Shown: piece after piece, positions 47,437 through 56,771 of the stretch
Position numbering within the stretch: the first letter of the stretch is position 1
Layout of the letters: each line of letters starts with the position of its first letter
NCBI RefSeq assembly: GCF_013410065.1
Contig: NZ_JACCCW010000001.1
Span: 124,001-188,000, forward strand
DNA: 64,000 bases
Direction: 5' to 3'
Source of the DNA: Granulicella arctica
GTDB taxonomy: Bacteria; Acidobacteriota; Terriglobia; Terriglobales; Acidobacteriaceae
The notes under the pieces: generated by a model
The model's database searches: none
Told to the model about the DNA's origin: nothing
The model's input: the letters and a program-made list of their open reading frames with translations, nothing else
Program-made: the position numbers and the translations under genes

Positions 47437-48456
47437 ATGGGCGATGTGTTCGAGTCTGACTTCCACGATCTCCTGGTCATCGGTGCCGGGCCAACCGGCT
47501 TGGCCTGCGCCATCGAGGCTAAGCGCGCCGGGTTTTCCGTCGTCCTCATCGACAAGGGCTGCCTCTGCAACTCGCTCTTTCACTACCCAGCCCACATGAC
47601 CTTCTTCACCACGCCGGAGCTCCTCGAGATCGGCGACATGCCCTTCTCCAGCCCCAACCAGAAGCCCAATCGCAACGAGGCGCTCGAGTATTACCGCAAG
47701 GTCGCCGAGCACTACTCCCTCGACATCCGCCAGTACGAAACCGTCCAATCGGTCGCCGGCAGCGATGGCCACTTCACCGTCCACACCCTCGACCGCTTCG
47801 GCCGCGCCGTCGAACACCGCACCCGCAAGCTCGTCGTCGCCACCGGCTACTACGATCTGCCCAACTACCTCGGCATCCCCGGCGAAGATCTCAGCAAGGT
47901 CAAGCACTACTACCACGAGCCGCACCCCTTCTACGGCCTCAACGTGGTCGTCATCGGCGGCAAGAACTCAGCCGCCATCGCCGCGCTCGACCTCTGGCGC
48001 CACGGAGCCCGCGTCACCCTCGTCCATCGCGGCGCCGAGATGCACCGCCACGTCAAATACTGGATCCTTCCCGACATCAACAACCGCGTAAAGAACGGCG
48101 AGATCACCGCGCACTTCAGCACCACCGTCGAACACATCGCCGAAGACACCGTCACCCTCGCCACACCCGAAGGCGAGAAGACCATCCCCAACGACTTCGT
48201 CTTCGCCCTCACCGGCTATCACCCAGACTTCAGCTTCATCGAGCGCCTCGGCGTAAAGCTCGACGCAGCCAACGACCGCTGCCCCGTCTGCGATCCCGCC
48301 ACCCTCGAGAGCAACGTCCCCGGCATCTACCTTGCAGGCGTCATCGTCGCAGGCGAACGCACCAACGAAATTTTCATCGAGAACGGCCGCTTCCACGGCA
48401 AACTCATCGCCACCGACCTCAGTGAAAAACTCACCCCGGCCACGCTCTCCACCTAA
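47437..48456 (+). CDS. ypdA: YpdA-type bacillithiol disulfide reductase
   Basis: 339-aa FAD/NADPH flavoprotein. FAD motif DLLVIGAGPTGLACAIEAKR (~12), a NADPH motif GLNVVVIGGKNSAAIAALDL (~167), and the closing GIYLAGVIVAG. The CLCNSLFHYPAHMTFFTTPE segment is characteristic of YpdA. The enzyme is thought to reduce oxidised bacillithiol, so the organism is expected to make that thiol; no bacillithiol synthesis genes lie in this window. It diverges from the DUF2339 gene. Confidence 0.88.
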   Translation: MGDVFESDFHDLLVIGAGPTGLACAIEAKRAGFSVVLIDKGCLCNSLFHYPAHMTFFTTPELLEIGDMPFSSPNQKPNRNEALEYYRKVAEHYSLDIRQYETVQSVAGSDGHFTVHTLDRFGRAVEHRTRKLVVATGYYDLPNYLGIPGEDLSKVKHYYHEPHPFYGLNVVVIGGKNSAAIAALDLWRHGARVTLVHRGAEMHRHVKYWILPDINNRVKNGEITAHFSTTVEHIAEDTVTLATPEGEKTIPNDFVFALTGYHPDFSFIERLGVKLDAANDRCPVCDPATLESNVPGIYLAGVIVAGERTNEIFIENGRFHGKLIATDLSEKLTPATLST

Positions 48457-48484
48457 ACGGCATCCAACCGTCAGGAGAATCGAC

Positions 48485-48673
48485 ATGCCGCAGAGCCCGC
48501 ACAATCGCGCCGCCGAATACCATAACCTCGCCGCCCACGCCCATCAGGCCGCCGCTACAGCCCACGGCAAGGGCGACCACCTAACCGCGCATGAGCTCTC
48601 AGAACAAGCTCATGAACACTCGACACAAGCCCATAGGCTTTCCAAGGAAGCAAGTACCGAAGAGAAGAAGTAA
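48485..48673 (+). CDS. Small His/Ala-rich hypothetical protein
   Basis: 62 aa, helical and charged (RAAEYHNLAAHAHQAAATAH, then ELSEQAHEHSTQAHRLSKEA). His residues are spaced along amphipathic helices. ATG at 48485 has an AGGAGA ribosome site. It starts 28 bp after ypdA and is probably transcribed with it. Similar small proteins are common in soil Proteobacteria and Acidobacteria; function unknown. Confidence 0.75.
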   Translation: MPQSPHNRAAEYHNLAAHAHQAAATAHGKGDHLTAHELSEQAHEHSTQAHRLSKEASTEEKK

Positions 48674-48689
48674 TTCATCGAGGTCTTGC

Positions 48690-49541
48690 CTAGCCGATCA
48701 CACGCCGCAGAAACCCTCGAATCCCAAGCCACGTCAGCAGCACCAGAAACACCACCAGCATCGTCAGGATCAGCAGCGGATTCATATGCGGCAGACTAGG
48801 CGTCAGCGCCGCGCGCAGCCCCTCGCTCATATACACGATCGGGTTCACCAGCACGCCAATCTGCAACCAGCGGATATGCGTCAGCGCCGCCCACGGATAA
48901 TACACGCAGCCAAGAAACGTGATCGGGATCACAACCACACCGAAGATCAACCCGATCTGCTGTGGCTTCACCGCCGTTCCAATCGTCAGCCCCAACGCAC
49001 CGGCAGTCAGGCTAGCCAGCACTAACACCGCCGCAAGAAAAAGCCAGCTCGACACCTCGGTCTTCGCGTGCGTCGCCGGTACGTAATACGCCAGCGGAAA
49101 GACGATAGCCGCCGCAATCATACTTTGGATCGCCGAGAAGATGATCTTCTCAATCGCTACCGCCGCCACCGGCAACGGACACATCACCCGGTCATCGATC
49201 TCGCGTGTGATCCCGAACTCCTGCGCCAGAGGCAACGCCACCGCCGCGATCCCGCTGAACATGATCGCAACAGCCATCAGCCCCGGTAACAGCACCGTGC
49301 TGAACGCTGCCCCACCACCCATCGAAGCCGTAGGATTCGCTGAAGAAGCAGGTCCACTCAGATGTGGAATCACATACGTAAACACAAACAGAAACAGCAG
49401 AGGGTTCATGCACACGCGAATCACAAACGGAAAAAGCTCCCGCCGCAGCACATAGACATCGCGTATAAAAAGCCCCATAAACGCCCGCATGTATTGAACG
49501 GACTTTGAAGTCATCGGAGCAGCCGCAGTTACCGTCATCAT
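48690..49541 (-). CDS. ABC-2 type transporter permease
   Basis: 283-aa inner-membrane permease with six predicted helices. The pattern FVIRVCMNPLLFLFVFTYVI, SGIAAVALPLAQEFGITREI, and VIPITFLGCVYYPWAAL fits ABC-2 exporters of the drug/NodJ type. The ATP-binding gene ends 7 bp upstream on the same strand, so they form one exporter operon. The cargo (drug, lipid or polysaccharide) is not predictable. Confidence 0.88.
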   Translation of the reverse strand: MMTVTAAAPMTSKSVQYMRAFMGLFIRDVYVLRRELFPFVIRVCMNPLLFLFVFTYVIPHLSGPASSANPTASMGGGAAFSTVLLPGLMAVAIMFSGIAAVALPLAQEFGITREIDDRVMCPLPVAAVAIEKIIFSAIQSMIAAAIVFPLAYYVPATHAKTEVSSWLFLAAVLVLASLTAGALGLTIGTAVKPQQIGLIFGVVVIPITFLGCVYYPWAALTHIRWLQIGVLVNPIVYMSEGLRAALTPSLPHMNPLLILTMLVVFLVLLTWLGIRGFLRRVIG

Positions 49542-49548
49542 GCCTCCC

Positions 49549-50499
49549 CTACTCCCGCAGATCGCGGCCCGTCAGACGGATGAACACCGTCTCCAGGCTG
49601 GTTTCGCTGATCGTCAGATCGCGCAGTCCATAGGGACCTGTCGCCAGCACAATCTCCGCCAACAGCCCGTCCGCACCGTGCGCATACACATGTGCACCAG
49701 TCTCCTTCGCCTCGACCCGCGTAACCCCTTGCAACCCTTCGAGCGCCTTAACCAGCACCGGCAGGTTCTCCAGGCTTTTTAAATCCAAGGCATAGATCTT
49801 CTGTGCCCCAATCGACGCCTTCAACGCCGCAGGCGTGTCCTCAACCAGAATCTTCCCATGGTCGATGATCGCCACGCGATCGCACAGCTCATCCGCCTCT
49901 TCCATATAGTGCGTCGTCAGCACAACGGTGATGCCCTCTTCACGCAGCCCACGCACCGCATCCCACATCGCAATACGGCTCTGCGGATCGAGCCCGGCGC
50001 TCGGCTCATCGAGAAACAAAACCTTCGGCCGATGCGCAATCGCCCGCGCAATCTGCACTCGCTGCGCCAGCCCACCCGAAAGCTGCGACGGATACGCTCC
50101 GGCCCGCTCGCTCAACTTGAACTGCGCCAGCAACTGCTCCGTTCGCGCCTTCGCATCCCCCCGCGAAGAGCCGAAGTAGATGCAATGAAAATAGATGTTC
50201 TCGAAGATCGTGCATCCCCGGTCCAGCGTGTTGTACTGCGGCACCACGCCGATATGAATACGCGCCAGCGATGGATTCGCCACCACATCTACACCCGCAA
50301 TATGCACCTTCCCAACTGTCGGCAGCGCACGCGTCGTGCAGATGCTGATCGTCGTCGTCTTCCCCGCGCCGTTCGGCCCCAGCAGGCCATAGATCTCGCC
50401 CGGCCGCACACACAAGTCGATGCCATCCACCGCCACCACTCGCTGCTTGCCCGCATACACCTTTTGCAGCCCTGCTATCTCGACGATCACCGCACTCAT
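49549..50499 (-). CDS. ABC transporter ATP-binding protein
   Basis: 316 aa. Walker A GLLGPNGAGKTTT, signature LSGGLAQRVQIARAI, Walker B VLFLDEPSAGLDP and H-loop LTTHYMEEADELCD all present. The C-terminal ~80 residues are the extension common in DrrA-type exporters. It powers the permease encoded directly downstream. ATG 50499 is used; GTG three codons later has a better spaced GGGAG and is possible. The longer frame to 50709 is rejected. Confidence 0.92.
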   Translation of the reverse strand: MSAVIVEIAGLQKVYAGKQRVVAVDGIDLCVRPGEIYGLLGPNGAGKTTTISICTTRALPTVGKVHIAGVDVVANPSLARIHIGVVPQYNTLDRGCTIFENIYFHCIYFGSSRGDAKARTEQLLAQFKLSERAGAYPSQLSGGLAQRVQIARAIAHRPKVLFLDEPSAGLDPQSRIAMWDAVRGLREEGITVVLTTHYMEEADELCDRVAIIDHGKILVEDTPAALKASIGAQKIYALDLKSLENLPVLVKALEGLQGVTRVEAKETGAHVYAHGADGLLAEIVLATGPYGLRDLTISETSLETVFIRLTGRDLRE

Positions 50500-50602
50500 C
50501 TCCCGACTGATGGCTCGATTATAGGCACTCCCGCAGAACCAAACTCGCCGCAATCCCGCAAAAGAGTGCGCCTGATGCAGGATGAGGGCGTAAAATTCAG
50601 CT

Positions 50603-50854
50603 ATGTCAAAGGGCTGGGAAAGCAAATCCGTCGAGGAGCAGCAAAGCCAGGCTGCGGCACACAAAACCGCAATGACCAACAACGGCGACGTTGACGAGGC
50701 AGCACGCAAACGTCAACGCCAGGCGCTGGAGTTGCAACGAGAACGCGTCCTCTCGGAGCGCACCTCCAGCCCTCACCGGCGAACCGCGCTCGCCAACGCG
50801 CTCGCCGATATCGAAGAAAAACTCGCTGAACTCGGCTGGTCGATTCACCTGTAG
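50603..50854 (+). CDS. Small charged hypothetical protein
   Basis: 83 aa, rich in Arg, Glu and Gln, with a long amphipathic helix (EAARKRQRQALELQRERVLS, then ALANALADIEEKLAELGWSI). No signal peptide or membrane segment. It lies between the ABC exporter operon and the SDR gene, both on the other strand. I do not recognise a family; coding is supported by its regular heptad-like hydrophobic pattern and plausible start. Confidence 0.6.
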   Translation: MSKGWESKSVEEQQSQAAAHKTAMTNNGDVDEAARKRQRQALELQRERVLSERTSSPHRRTALANALADIEEKLAELGWSIHL

Positions 50855-50875
50855 CCTGTCCAGCAGCCTCGATTG

Positions 50876-51649
50876 CTACGAGTGCCGGTGGAAGACGGTA
50901 GAGTTCGCCTGGTCGATCGTCGTCAGCACAATGTTGTGGATGTTCACATGTGACGGGCGCGACGCCGCCCAGACGATAGCATCCGCTATGTCCTCCGGCT
51001 GTAGCGGCGTGATGTTCTGATACACCTTCGCCGCCCTCTCCTCATCGCCACGAAAACGCACCTTGCTGAAGTCCGTCTCGACCATCCCCGGATCGACCGA
51101 GGTCACACGCACCGGCGTCCCCATCAGGTCAATCTTCAGCCCCTCGCTGATCGCCTTCTCCGCCGCCTTGGACGCACAATACACCGCACCATTGGCATAC
51201 GTCATATATCCAGCCGTCGACCCCATGTTGATGACGTGTCCGCGCTGCCGCTCAACCATCCCCGGAACAACCGCACGAGTGACGTACAGCAAGCCCTTCA
51301 CATTCGTGTCGATCATCTCTTCCCAGTTGTCAGGATCGTCCTCATACACCTTGCCGAACCCGCGGCTAAGCCCCGCGTTGTTCACTAGGACATCGATCTC
51401 ACTCCACTCCGTCGGCAACGCTGCCAGAGTCGATTCCACAGCCTTTCGGTCGGTAACGTCCAGTGCAAACTCATGGACCGCCGCCGCTCCGGCCTCAATA
51501 AACACTGGATGCAGCGCAGCCAATTTGTCCAGCCGCCGCGCACACAGAAGCAGACGCGCTCCCGCCGCCGCAAACGCCTTCGCCGTAGCTTCACCGATAC
51601 CGGAGCTGGCTCCCGTAATCAACACAATCTTTCCCGCAAGATTCTTCAT
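50876..51649 (-). CDS. Short-chain dehydrogenase/reductase
   Basis: 257 aa. Classical SDR: NADP-binding TGASSGIG (12-19) with Arg-rich ARR after the second strand, NNAG (90-93), and catalytic Ser144, Tyr157 and Lys161 in YCASK. Closest in layout to YdfG-type 3-hydroxy-acid dehydrogenases (PGMVETDFSKVRFRGDEERA). Cytosolic. It lies downstream of the OmpA-family gene but is separated by a strong terminator, so it has its own promoter. Confidence 0.9.
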   Translation of the reverse strand: MKNLAGKIVLITGASSGIGEATAKAFAAAGARLLLCARRLDKLAALHPVFIEAGAAAVHEFALDVTDRKAVESTLAALPTEWSEIDVLVNNAGLSRGFGKVYEDDPDNWEEMIDTNVKGLLYVTRAVVPGMVERQRGHVINMGSTAGYMTYANGAVYCASKAAEKAISEGLKIDLMGTPVRVTSVDPGMVETDFSKVRFRGDEERAAKVYQNITPLQPEDIADAIVWAASRPSHVNIHNIVLTTIDQANSTVFHRHS

Positions 51650-51663
51650 ACATTCCTTATAAC

Positions 51664-51701
51664 CAAAAAAACGAATGGCCGCACGATATGTGCGGCCATT
51701 C
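51664..51701 (-). terminator. Rho-independent terminator of the OmpA-family gene
   Basis: GAATGGCCGCAC, loop of 5, GTGCGGCCATTC (51673-51701): a perfect 12-bp stem. On the minus strand it is followed by GTTTTTTTGG, a proper T-run. It lies 22 bp past the stop codon of the OmpA-family gene. Confidence 0.9.
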
Positions 51702-51723
51702 AGTCGACGTCCAGTTTATTTCC

Positions 51724-53310
51724 CTATTGCGGAGGGTTAGCGGTTCCCGTCGGTGCCGCAACTCCCGGTGCATCCGGCGCAGTCTCCTGAACACCGATAG
51801 CCGCCCCTGAAACAACCAGGTTCACACGCCGATTCTGCGCACGGCCAGCCGCCGTCCCATTATCCGCAACCGGACTTCCCTTGCCATAACCCGTCGCAGA
51901 GATATTATCCATCGACACGCCCTGAGATACCAGGAAGTCCCGAACAGCGCCCGCACGATTCTCGGAGAGCTTCTGGTTGTAGTCATCGCCGCCCACGCTA
52001 TCCGTGTAGCCTTCAACTTGCAGCTTCAACCCCGGGTACGCCTGCAAGATTCCGGAAACCTTGGCCAGGCTGATCTTCGTATCCGGCTTCAGCGTGTACT
52101 TGCCCGTATCGAACAGCACATCCGACATCTTCACGATCAGGCCCCGTGCCGTCTCACTCGTCGCCAGAACGCTGTTCAACTGCGCCCGCAACCTCTCGCG
52201 AACCGCATTCGCATCGTCGGCGCTCTTATTCGCCTGTACAGCGTTCGCTCGAGCCTCAGCAGCTTGCGCCTCGGCACGAGCCCGTTCAGCATCTGCCTTG
52301 GCCTTCGCCGCCTCTGCCTGCTCAGCCTGGAGCTGCGCCTCCTGCGCGCTTGCCTGAGCCTGCTGTTTGGCTAACTCCGCGTTGCGCTGCCGCTCATCCG
52401 CCTGCTTGCGTAACGTGCTGATGCGAGCATCCTCCGCCCGCTGAACCGCCTGCCGCGCAAAGGTGATCTCCATCTTGCGATCTCCCTTCTTATTGCGGTC
52501 GATGTCCGTGGCGTTACGCAGGTCCTGAGCCGCCTCCTGCATGATGTCCGAAGCATACTGCTCTGCTCCCGCAGCCTTCGCAATCCGTATCGCATTGATT
52601 GCCTGATACAACTCCAGTGGCGAACGCTCGTTGCGCGTGATCGGATCGGCCACAGTCTTGGCGCCATCCGTCTGCGCATACAACCCACGCGGCAACAGTG
52701 TGTAGTGCGCATTCACCTTCTCAAGCACGCCGTTCGTCTTGTCATTCAAAACGACGTTCTGCAACACCACCACATCGCTCGGCTGCGTCACCGAGAAGTA
52801 AGGCTCCGCCGTCACAATCATCCCGAAAGACTGCAACGCAGTCGTTACATGAATATTGTTCTTCGTGCCATCAGGAAGCACCTCGCCCAGATTATTAGGG
52901 CGGCCATCCGGCGTGATCGCCCACAACACATAGGTCAGATACTCCGGGCCAAATCCATTCGCGGGCGTCAACCCTTTGAACTGCGCATCGATCGTAATGC
53001 CGCCGCGCTCACTCTCGACCTTGGCCTCGCCCTTTGCTCCCGGCAAAAGTGTTGTACCTTGAAACCCAATCTTTGTCGATCCGCTGCGGTGTAGATAATT
53101 GACCGCGTCCAGGTCACGTTGCACCACCTTCACGCGATAGAGATAGACACCGTTCTCTTTAGTGATGTCATTCTGCTGCTGGCTCGTTGGCACATTGGAG
53201 GTTGGATTGGGCTCCTGCGCAAAGGCAGAGCTTCCAAGTCCGATCGAGAAAGTTGCAAGGAGGAGGGCAGTTGCAATAGGTATAGCCACAAAAACTTTCG
53301 TGCGATTCAT
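51724..53310 (-). CDS. OmpA-family protein with coiled coil
   Basis: 528 aa. Signal peptide to SSAFAQ (~31). A beta-rich N-terminal domain (~55-210), a helical region and a long Ala/Glu/Gln/Lys coiled coil (~295-375, e.g. AQLQAEQAEAAKAKADAERA) lead to a C-terminal OmpA domain. That domain shows VEGYTDSVGGDDYNQKLSEN and RAQNRRVNLVVS, which bind peptidoglycan. The DUF4398-like coiled-coil plus OmpA order suggests an envelope-spanning or periplasmic tether. The N-terminal part is unassigned. Confidence 0.87.
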   Translation of the reverse strand: MNRTKVFVAIPIATALLLATFSIGLGSSAFAQEPNPTSNVPTSQQQNDITKENGVYLYRVKVVQRDLDAVNYLHRSGSTKIGFQGTTLLPGAKGEAKVESERGGITIDAQFKGLTPANGFGPEYLTYVLWAITPDGRPNNLGEVLPDGTKNNIHVTTALQSFGMIVTAEPYFSVTQPSDVVVLQNVVLNDKTNGVLEKVNAHYTLLPRGLYAQTDGAKTVADPITRNERSPLELYQAINAIRIAKAAGAEQYASDIMQEAAQDLRNATDIDRNKKGDRKMEITFARQAVQRAEDARISTLRKQADERQRNAELAKQQAQASAQEAQLQAEQAEAAKAKADAERARAEAQAAEARANAVQANKSADDANAVRERLRAQLNSVLATSETARGLIVKMSDVLFDTGKYTLKPDTKISLAKVSGILQAYPGLKLQVEGYTDSVGGDDYNQKLSENRAGAVRDFLVSQGVSMDNISATGYGKGSPVADNGTAAGRAQNRRVNLVVSGAAIGVQETAPDAPGVAAPTGTANPPQ

Positions 53311-53446
53311 TAACGTTCTCCGTCCGATATCAACATGGCGGCAAAGCGAAGACGTCTCTCACGCACTTGCGGCTCTCCAGATGCGATGCCATGAAGGGCA
53401 AGAAAGGGTGTCCGGAAGGGGAGCGAATCCAGCAACTTTCAAAGAA

Positions 53447-53496
53447 GAGCGCACTTCCATTGCCAGTATTTTTTCGCTGGCAATGGAAGTGCGCTC
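53447..53496. repeat. Perfect 20-bp inverted repeat
   Basis: GAGCGCACTTCCATTGCCAG, loop TATTTTTTCG, then the exact reverse complement CTGGCAATGGAAGTGCGCTC. It lies between the GvpL/F gene and the OmpA-family gene, both on the minus strand. It probably ends the GvpL/F transcript, though the T/A run is in the loop and not after the stem. Confidence 0.85.
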
Positions 53497-53529
53497 GGGT
53501 TGTCTCGTCTTTCAAAAAAAGAGGAAAAG

Positions 53530-54267
53530 TTACGCGCTATGTTGATGCTGAGGCGTCGTGCGGTGGACGAAATGATACGGTGGCCAGGGTCCCGAAAGCT
53601 GCATCCGGCACTCCTTCAGCTCCTGTGTCGCCGAAGAATACTTATTCTGGTAGCGCTCGATCGTCTTGTTGTCGATCAGATGAGCGATATCCAGCAGCAT
53701 CTTCCCGGAGTCCGTCCGCTTGCATGTGATCTCCTCAGCCAACGGCAGGAACATGCGATGCATCTGTACTGAAAGTGCACGCGCCTTCGACTGACGCTCA
53801 CGCTGACGGCTCGCGCTCTCACGCAGGCTGGTCAAGTATTGTTGACCGACGGTCATGTCACGAGTCGCATGTCCCGGACACGTATCATCGACCAACACCT
53901 TCAAATGCATCTCGGCCTTACCACGAAGCCTTTCGACATTGGCCAAAAAGTGACGCTGGTTAGAACGAACGGAGCGCCGCAAAGCGTCATCGTCCGCAAA
54001 GCTAGTGTTGAAACGGAAGGGCAGTACGGTTGAATGTTTGAAGCACTCCGCGATAACGCGGGCGTGATCTTTGGCCGCTTGCTGGTCCATCTTTGCTGCT
54101 TCTTCGGGGCTATGCTCCGAGACAATCACTGCAAGATCACTGGCGGGAAAGAGAAACGTCTGATTACCGAAGATGCCTGTCACTCCAGCGAGAGGCATCG
54201 GGCGGCGGTGCCGACAGAGCTCAGGAAAAGCCTGTCGTTCTGCAATACAGTAGGCGTACCATGCCAT
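53530..54267 (-). CDS. GvpL/GvpF-family protein
   Basis: About 245 aa. Matches gas-vesicle GvpL/F proteins: an N-terminal domain with GVTGIFGNQTFLFPASDLAV, the VIAECFKHSTVLPFRFNTSF segment that is the family hallmark, a helical middle, and the closing LSGPWPPYHFV. ATG 54267 has GGAG 9 bases upstream. No structural gas-vesicle gene (GvpA or GvpJ) or other gvp gene is in the window, so this is an orphan; such stand-alone copies occur in soil bacteria and their role is unknown. Confidence 0.82.
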   Translation of the reverse strand: MAWYAYCIAERQAFPELCRHRRPMPLAGVTGIFGNQTFLFPASDLAVIVSEHSPEEAAKMDQQAAKDHARVIAECFKHSTVLPFRFNTSFADDDALRRSVRSNQRHFLANVERLRGKAEMHLKVLVDDTCPGHATRDMTVGQQYLTSLRESASRQRERQSKARALSVQMHRMFLPLAEEITCKRTDSGKMLLDIAHLIDNKTIERYQNKYSSATQELKECRMQLSGPWPPYHFVHRTTPQHQHSA

Positions 54268-54580
54268 GATTTTTCGCTCCAAAAGCCCTGCGGGGTTGAA
54301 ATCGCCCTCTACAGGAGATTGTTTTGTAACTAATACTGTTTGGGAACGTCTACAACAAACCAAGTACCCTCTGGCAACGTGCGCGATAAACGTCCGATAC
54401 CGAGTGCGAGACGGATACTATGCCTAATTTGTGACGATTGGCAATACATACTTTTTCCGGCCACGATCATGGCTGGACAAATGCCGCATCAAATGGATCA
54501 CTTTGATTGAGAAGCCGCGTAAATACGCCACTTCTGAAGCCTTTTAGTAAATTCGTTCTAAGATAGAAGGACTCAGGCGG

Positions 54581-54751
54581 TCAAACCTGATTTTGATCCG
54601 AGGGCGGAGCTTGCACCGGCTTCGATGCAGAAGATTGATCCCGCCACGAGGGTGGATCCGCAACAGCTTTCCGCTTCGGCGCGTTGTCTTCAGGGCTGGA
54701 AATACCCACCAAACGCAAAACTTTGCCCAGCGTGCGGACCACGGAATTCAT
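54581..54751 (-). CDS. Possible 56-aa hypothetical protein
   Basis: Reads MNSVVRTLGKVLRLVGISSP then a Pro/Ser-rich polar tail. The N-terminus is an amphipathic basic helix. AGGAG lies upstream but 12 bases away. It diverges from the DUF481 gene with a short gap. Coding is plausible but unsupported by any family I know. Confidence 0.35.
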   Translation of the reverse strand: MNSVVRTLGKVLRLVGISSPEDNAPKRKAVADPPSWRDQSSASKPVQAPPSDQNQV

Positions 54752-54796
54752 CTTTATACAGTGACTCCTGCGACCAAGGTACGCTATTTTAACGGC

Positions 54797-55987
54797 ATGA
54801 ATCTTTCTCATAAATCCGGATTCGTCCTGAATACGCTCCGCGACCTGCTCGTAGCAGGAATCGTGTCATGCGGCATTGCGTGGCCAGCGATAGCACAAGA
54901 CAAACCTGCAAAACCCGAGCCCGATGTACTCGTCTTCAAAAACGGTGACCAGTTGACGGGTACGCTCCTCAGCGGAGCGGGCAACAGCGTCGTCTTCAAG
55001 AGCGATATGGCCGGGCAGATCACGGTCTCGCTCGACAACGTGAAGGAGCTGCGATCGAACGGCAGCTTCGCCGTCCTCAAAAAAGATGTTCCCCTCACAC
55101 GCAAGGACATCCAGCAGAAGGTTCAACAGGGCAAGGTCGAATATGCGGACGGCTCTCTCAATGTGGCAGCCGCCTCGGGCGTCAGCTCGTCTGTTCCCGA
55201 GAAGGACCTCTCCCTCATCATCGACCAGCCCACCTTCAACAAATCGCTCCAGAGGCAAAGCCTCCTGAATGGATGGAAGGGTGGCGCTACCGCCGGGGCC
55301 ACTGCCGTGCAATCGACCAACTACGGAACAACGTTCAACCTGGGGCTTAACCTCGTACGAACAGCGCCCCTCGTCAGCTATCTTCCCCCACATGACCGGC
55401 AGATCTTCAACCTGATCGAGACCTACGGCAAGCTGACTGAGCCGGTCGTTCCGCAGACCACTCCTGCCACCCCCAACAGCGTCGCCAAAACAAGCATCTT
55501 CCATACCGACTTCGAGTACGACCGCTACTTCACCCCGCGCTTCTACGCGCTCGGCGACACCAGCTTCGATCACAACTTCGCCCAGGGCTTGAACCTGCAA
55601 CAGCTATACGGCGGTGGCTTCGGATGGACAGTGATCCAGCAACCCAAACAGCAGCTCGACGTGAAGGTCGATGTTCATTACGAGATGCAGCAGTTTCTGC
55701 CAACCGCAGACACAGCAAACCAGAATCTGATCGGATCGACCTTCTCTGAGGCCTACCGGCGGACGCTTCCCAAAAAGCTCTTGCTGACCGAAACAGGCAG
55801 CGTTTTACCAGCCTGGAACAACACAAAGGCCTACTCCGCGTTGGGAGCGATCAACCTGGCTCTTCCAACCTTCCATCGCCTCACAGTCAATGCTGGCGTT
55901 TCTGACAGCTTCCTCAACGATCCACCGACCGGCTACCAGAAGAACAGCTTCCAGTTCACAACCGGCATCGGCTACACCTTCCAATAA
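54797..55987 (+). CDS. DUF481-type outer-membrane protein
   Basis: About 396 aa. Signal peptide (DLLVAGIVSCGIAWPAIAQ), then a small domain with LVFKNGDQLTGTLLSGAGNS (~50), which often precedes DUF481, followed by a beta-barrel (~160-396) ending FTTGIGYTFQ with alternating hydrophobic residues. ATG 54797 is used; the upstream frame lacks protein character. Outer-membrane location is inferred from the barrel. A two-way terminator lies behind it. Confidence 0.8.
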   Translation: MNLSHKSGFVLNTLRDLLVAGIVSCGIAWPAIAQDKPAKPEPDVLVFKNGDQLTGTLLSGAGNSVVFKSDMAGQITVSLDNVKELRSNGSFAVLKKDVPLTRKDIQQKVQQGKVEYADGSLNVAAASGVSSSVPEKDLSLIIDQPTFNKSLQRQSLLNGWKGGATAGATAVQSTNYGTTFNLGLNLVRTAPLVSYLPPHDRQIFNLIETYGKLTEPVVPQTTPATPNSVAKTSIFHTDFEYDRYFTPRFYALGDTSFDHNFAQGLNLQQLYGGGFGWTVIQQPKQQLDVKVDVHYEMQQFLPTADTANQNLIGSTFSEAYRRTLPKKLLLTETGSVLPAWNNTKAYSALGAINLALPTFHRLTVNAGVSDSFLNDPPTGYQKNSFQFTTGIGYTFQ

Positions 55988-56007
55988 CCCACTCCACACG
56001 ACAACAA

Positions 56008-56043
56008 AAATGGCTGCATCGGGACCTCCCCATGCAGCCATTT
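56008..56043. terminator. Two-way terminator
   Basis: AAATGGCTGCAT (56008-56019) and ATGCAGCCATTT (56032-56043) form a perfect 12-bp stem. CTATTTT follows on the plus strand and TTTTTGTTGT on the minus strand, so it serves both the DUF481 gene and the cytochrome gene that meet here. Confidence 0.85.
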
Positions 56044-56061
56044 CTATTTTCACCTCGTTCC

Positions 56062-56613
56062 TTACGGAGCGCTGAGGATCTGCGTCACCGGGTCAGGCAG
56101 ATCCTTATCCGCGCTCGCAAGCAGCAGGCTCACCTGCCACATCTGCGTCTCAGAAAGAACATGGCTATACGCCGGCATCCCCGTCAGGCGAATCCCGTTC
56201 GCGACCTTCCAGTAGGTCTCTCCCGGCTCATCATCACTCACCCCAACCACGCCCTTCTTGCCATGCTTCTTCCAAAGCTGCGGAGCAACGGGATACATAT
56301 ACTTCGCGAAAGCAACATCATGACCGGGCGTACCGTGGCAACTCGCACAATCGGCCTTGTAGATATGCGCCCCTGCCTCGAAACCATCCTCGCTCGTCCC
56401 GAACGGCGGCGTCTTCTTCTCATGGTCGATCCGGGCATCCAGCGGAAGCCGTACAAGCTTCTTCTCCATGAAAAACGGCTTATCGGTCGTCGCAACCGGC
56501 AACGCCCCAAAGTGCAGGTAACCGTAGCCCGCAGCCGCAATGACCAGGACGCCCAGCACAAATCCCAGAAGAAATTTGCCGAATCCGCCACCGGCGCGTC
56601 TATTTTTTGCCAT
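56062..56613 (-). CDS. Membrane-anchored c-type cytochrome
   Basis: 183 aa. One N-terminal membrane helix (~13-31, KFLLGFVLGVLVIAAAGYGY) anchors a periplasmic class I cytochrome c domain. Haem is bound at Cys89 and Cys92 with His93 (CASCHG), and Met146 in RLTGMPAYSH is the likely sixth ligand. The GNGIRLTGMPA-type ending is common in single-haem electron carriers. ATG 56613 fits GAGGAG upstream. Its redox partner is not evident from the neighbours. Confidence 0.9.
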   Translation of the reverse strand: MAKNRRAGGGFGKFLLGFVLGVLVIAAAGYGYLHFGALPVATTDKPFFMEKKLVRLPLDARIDHEKKTPPFGTSEDGFEAGAHIYKADCASCHGTPGHDVAFAKYMYPVAPQLWKKHGKKGVVGVSDDEPGETYWKVANGIRLTGMPAYSHVLSETQMWQVSLLLASADKDLPDPVTQILSAP

Positions 56614-56771
56614 TCCCAGAGCTCTCCTCACCCCGAACCGACACGAACCGGGGCTGCGATGTTCTAATAAGATGACGGACGCAAAGATCGACGGAGTTTT
56701 CCTAAACCGCGATCGCTGTGCCGCCGAGATCACACAGTAACAAATTAAGGTCTGTGCAGGGGAAATCGTTG

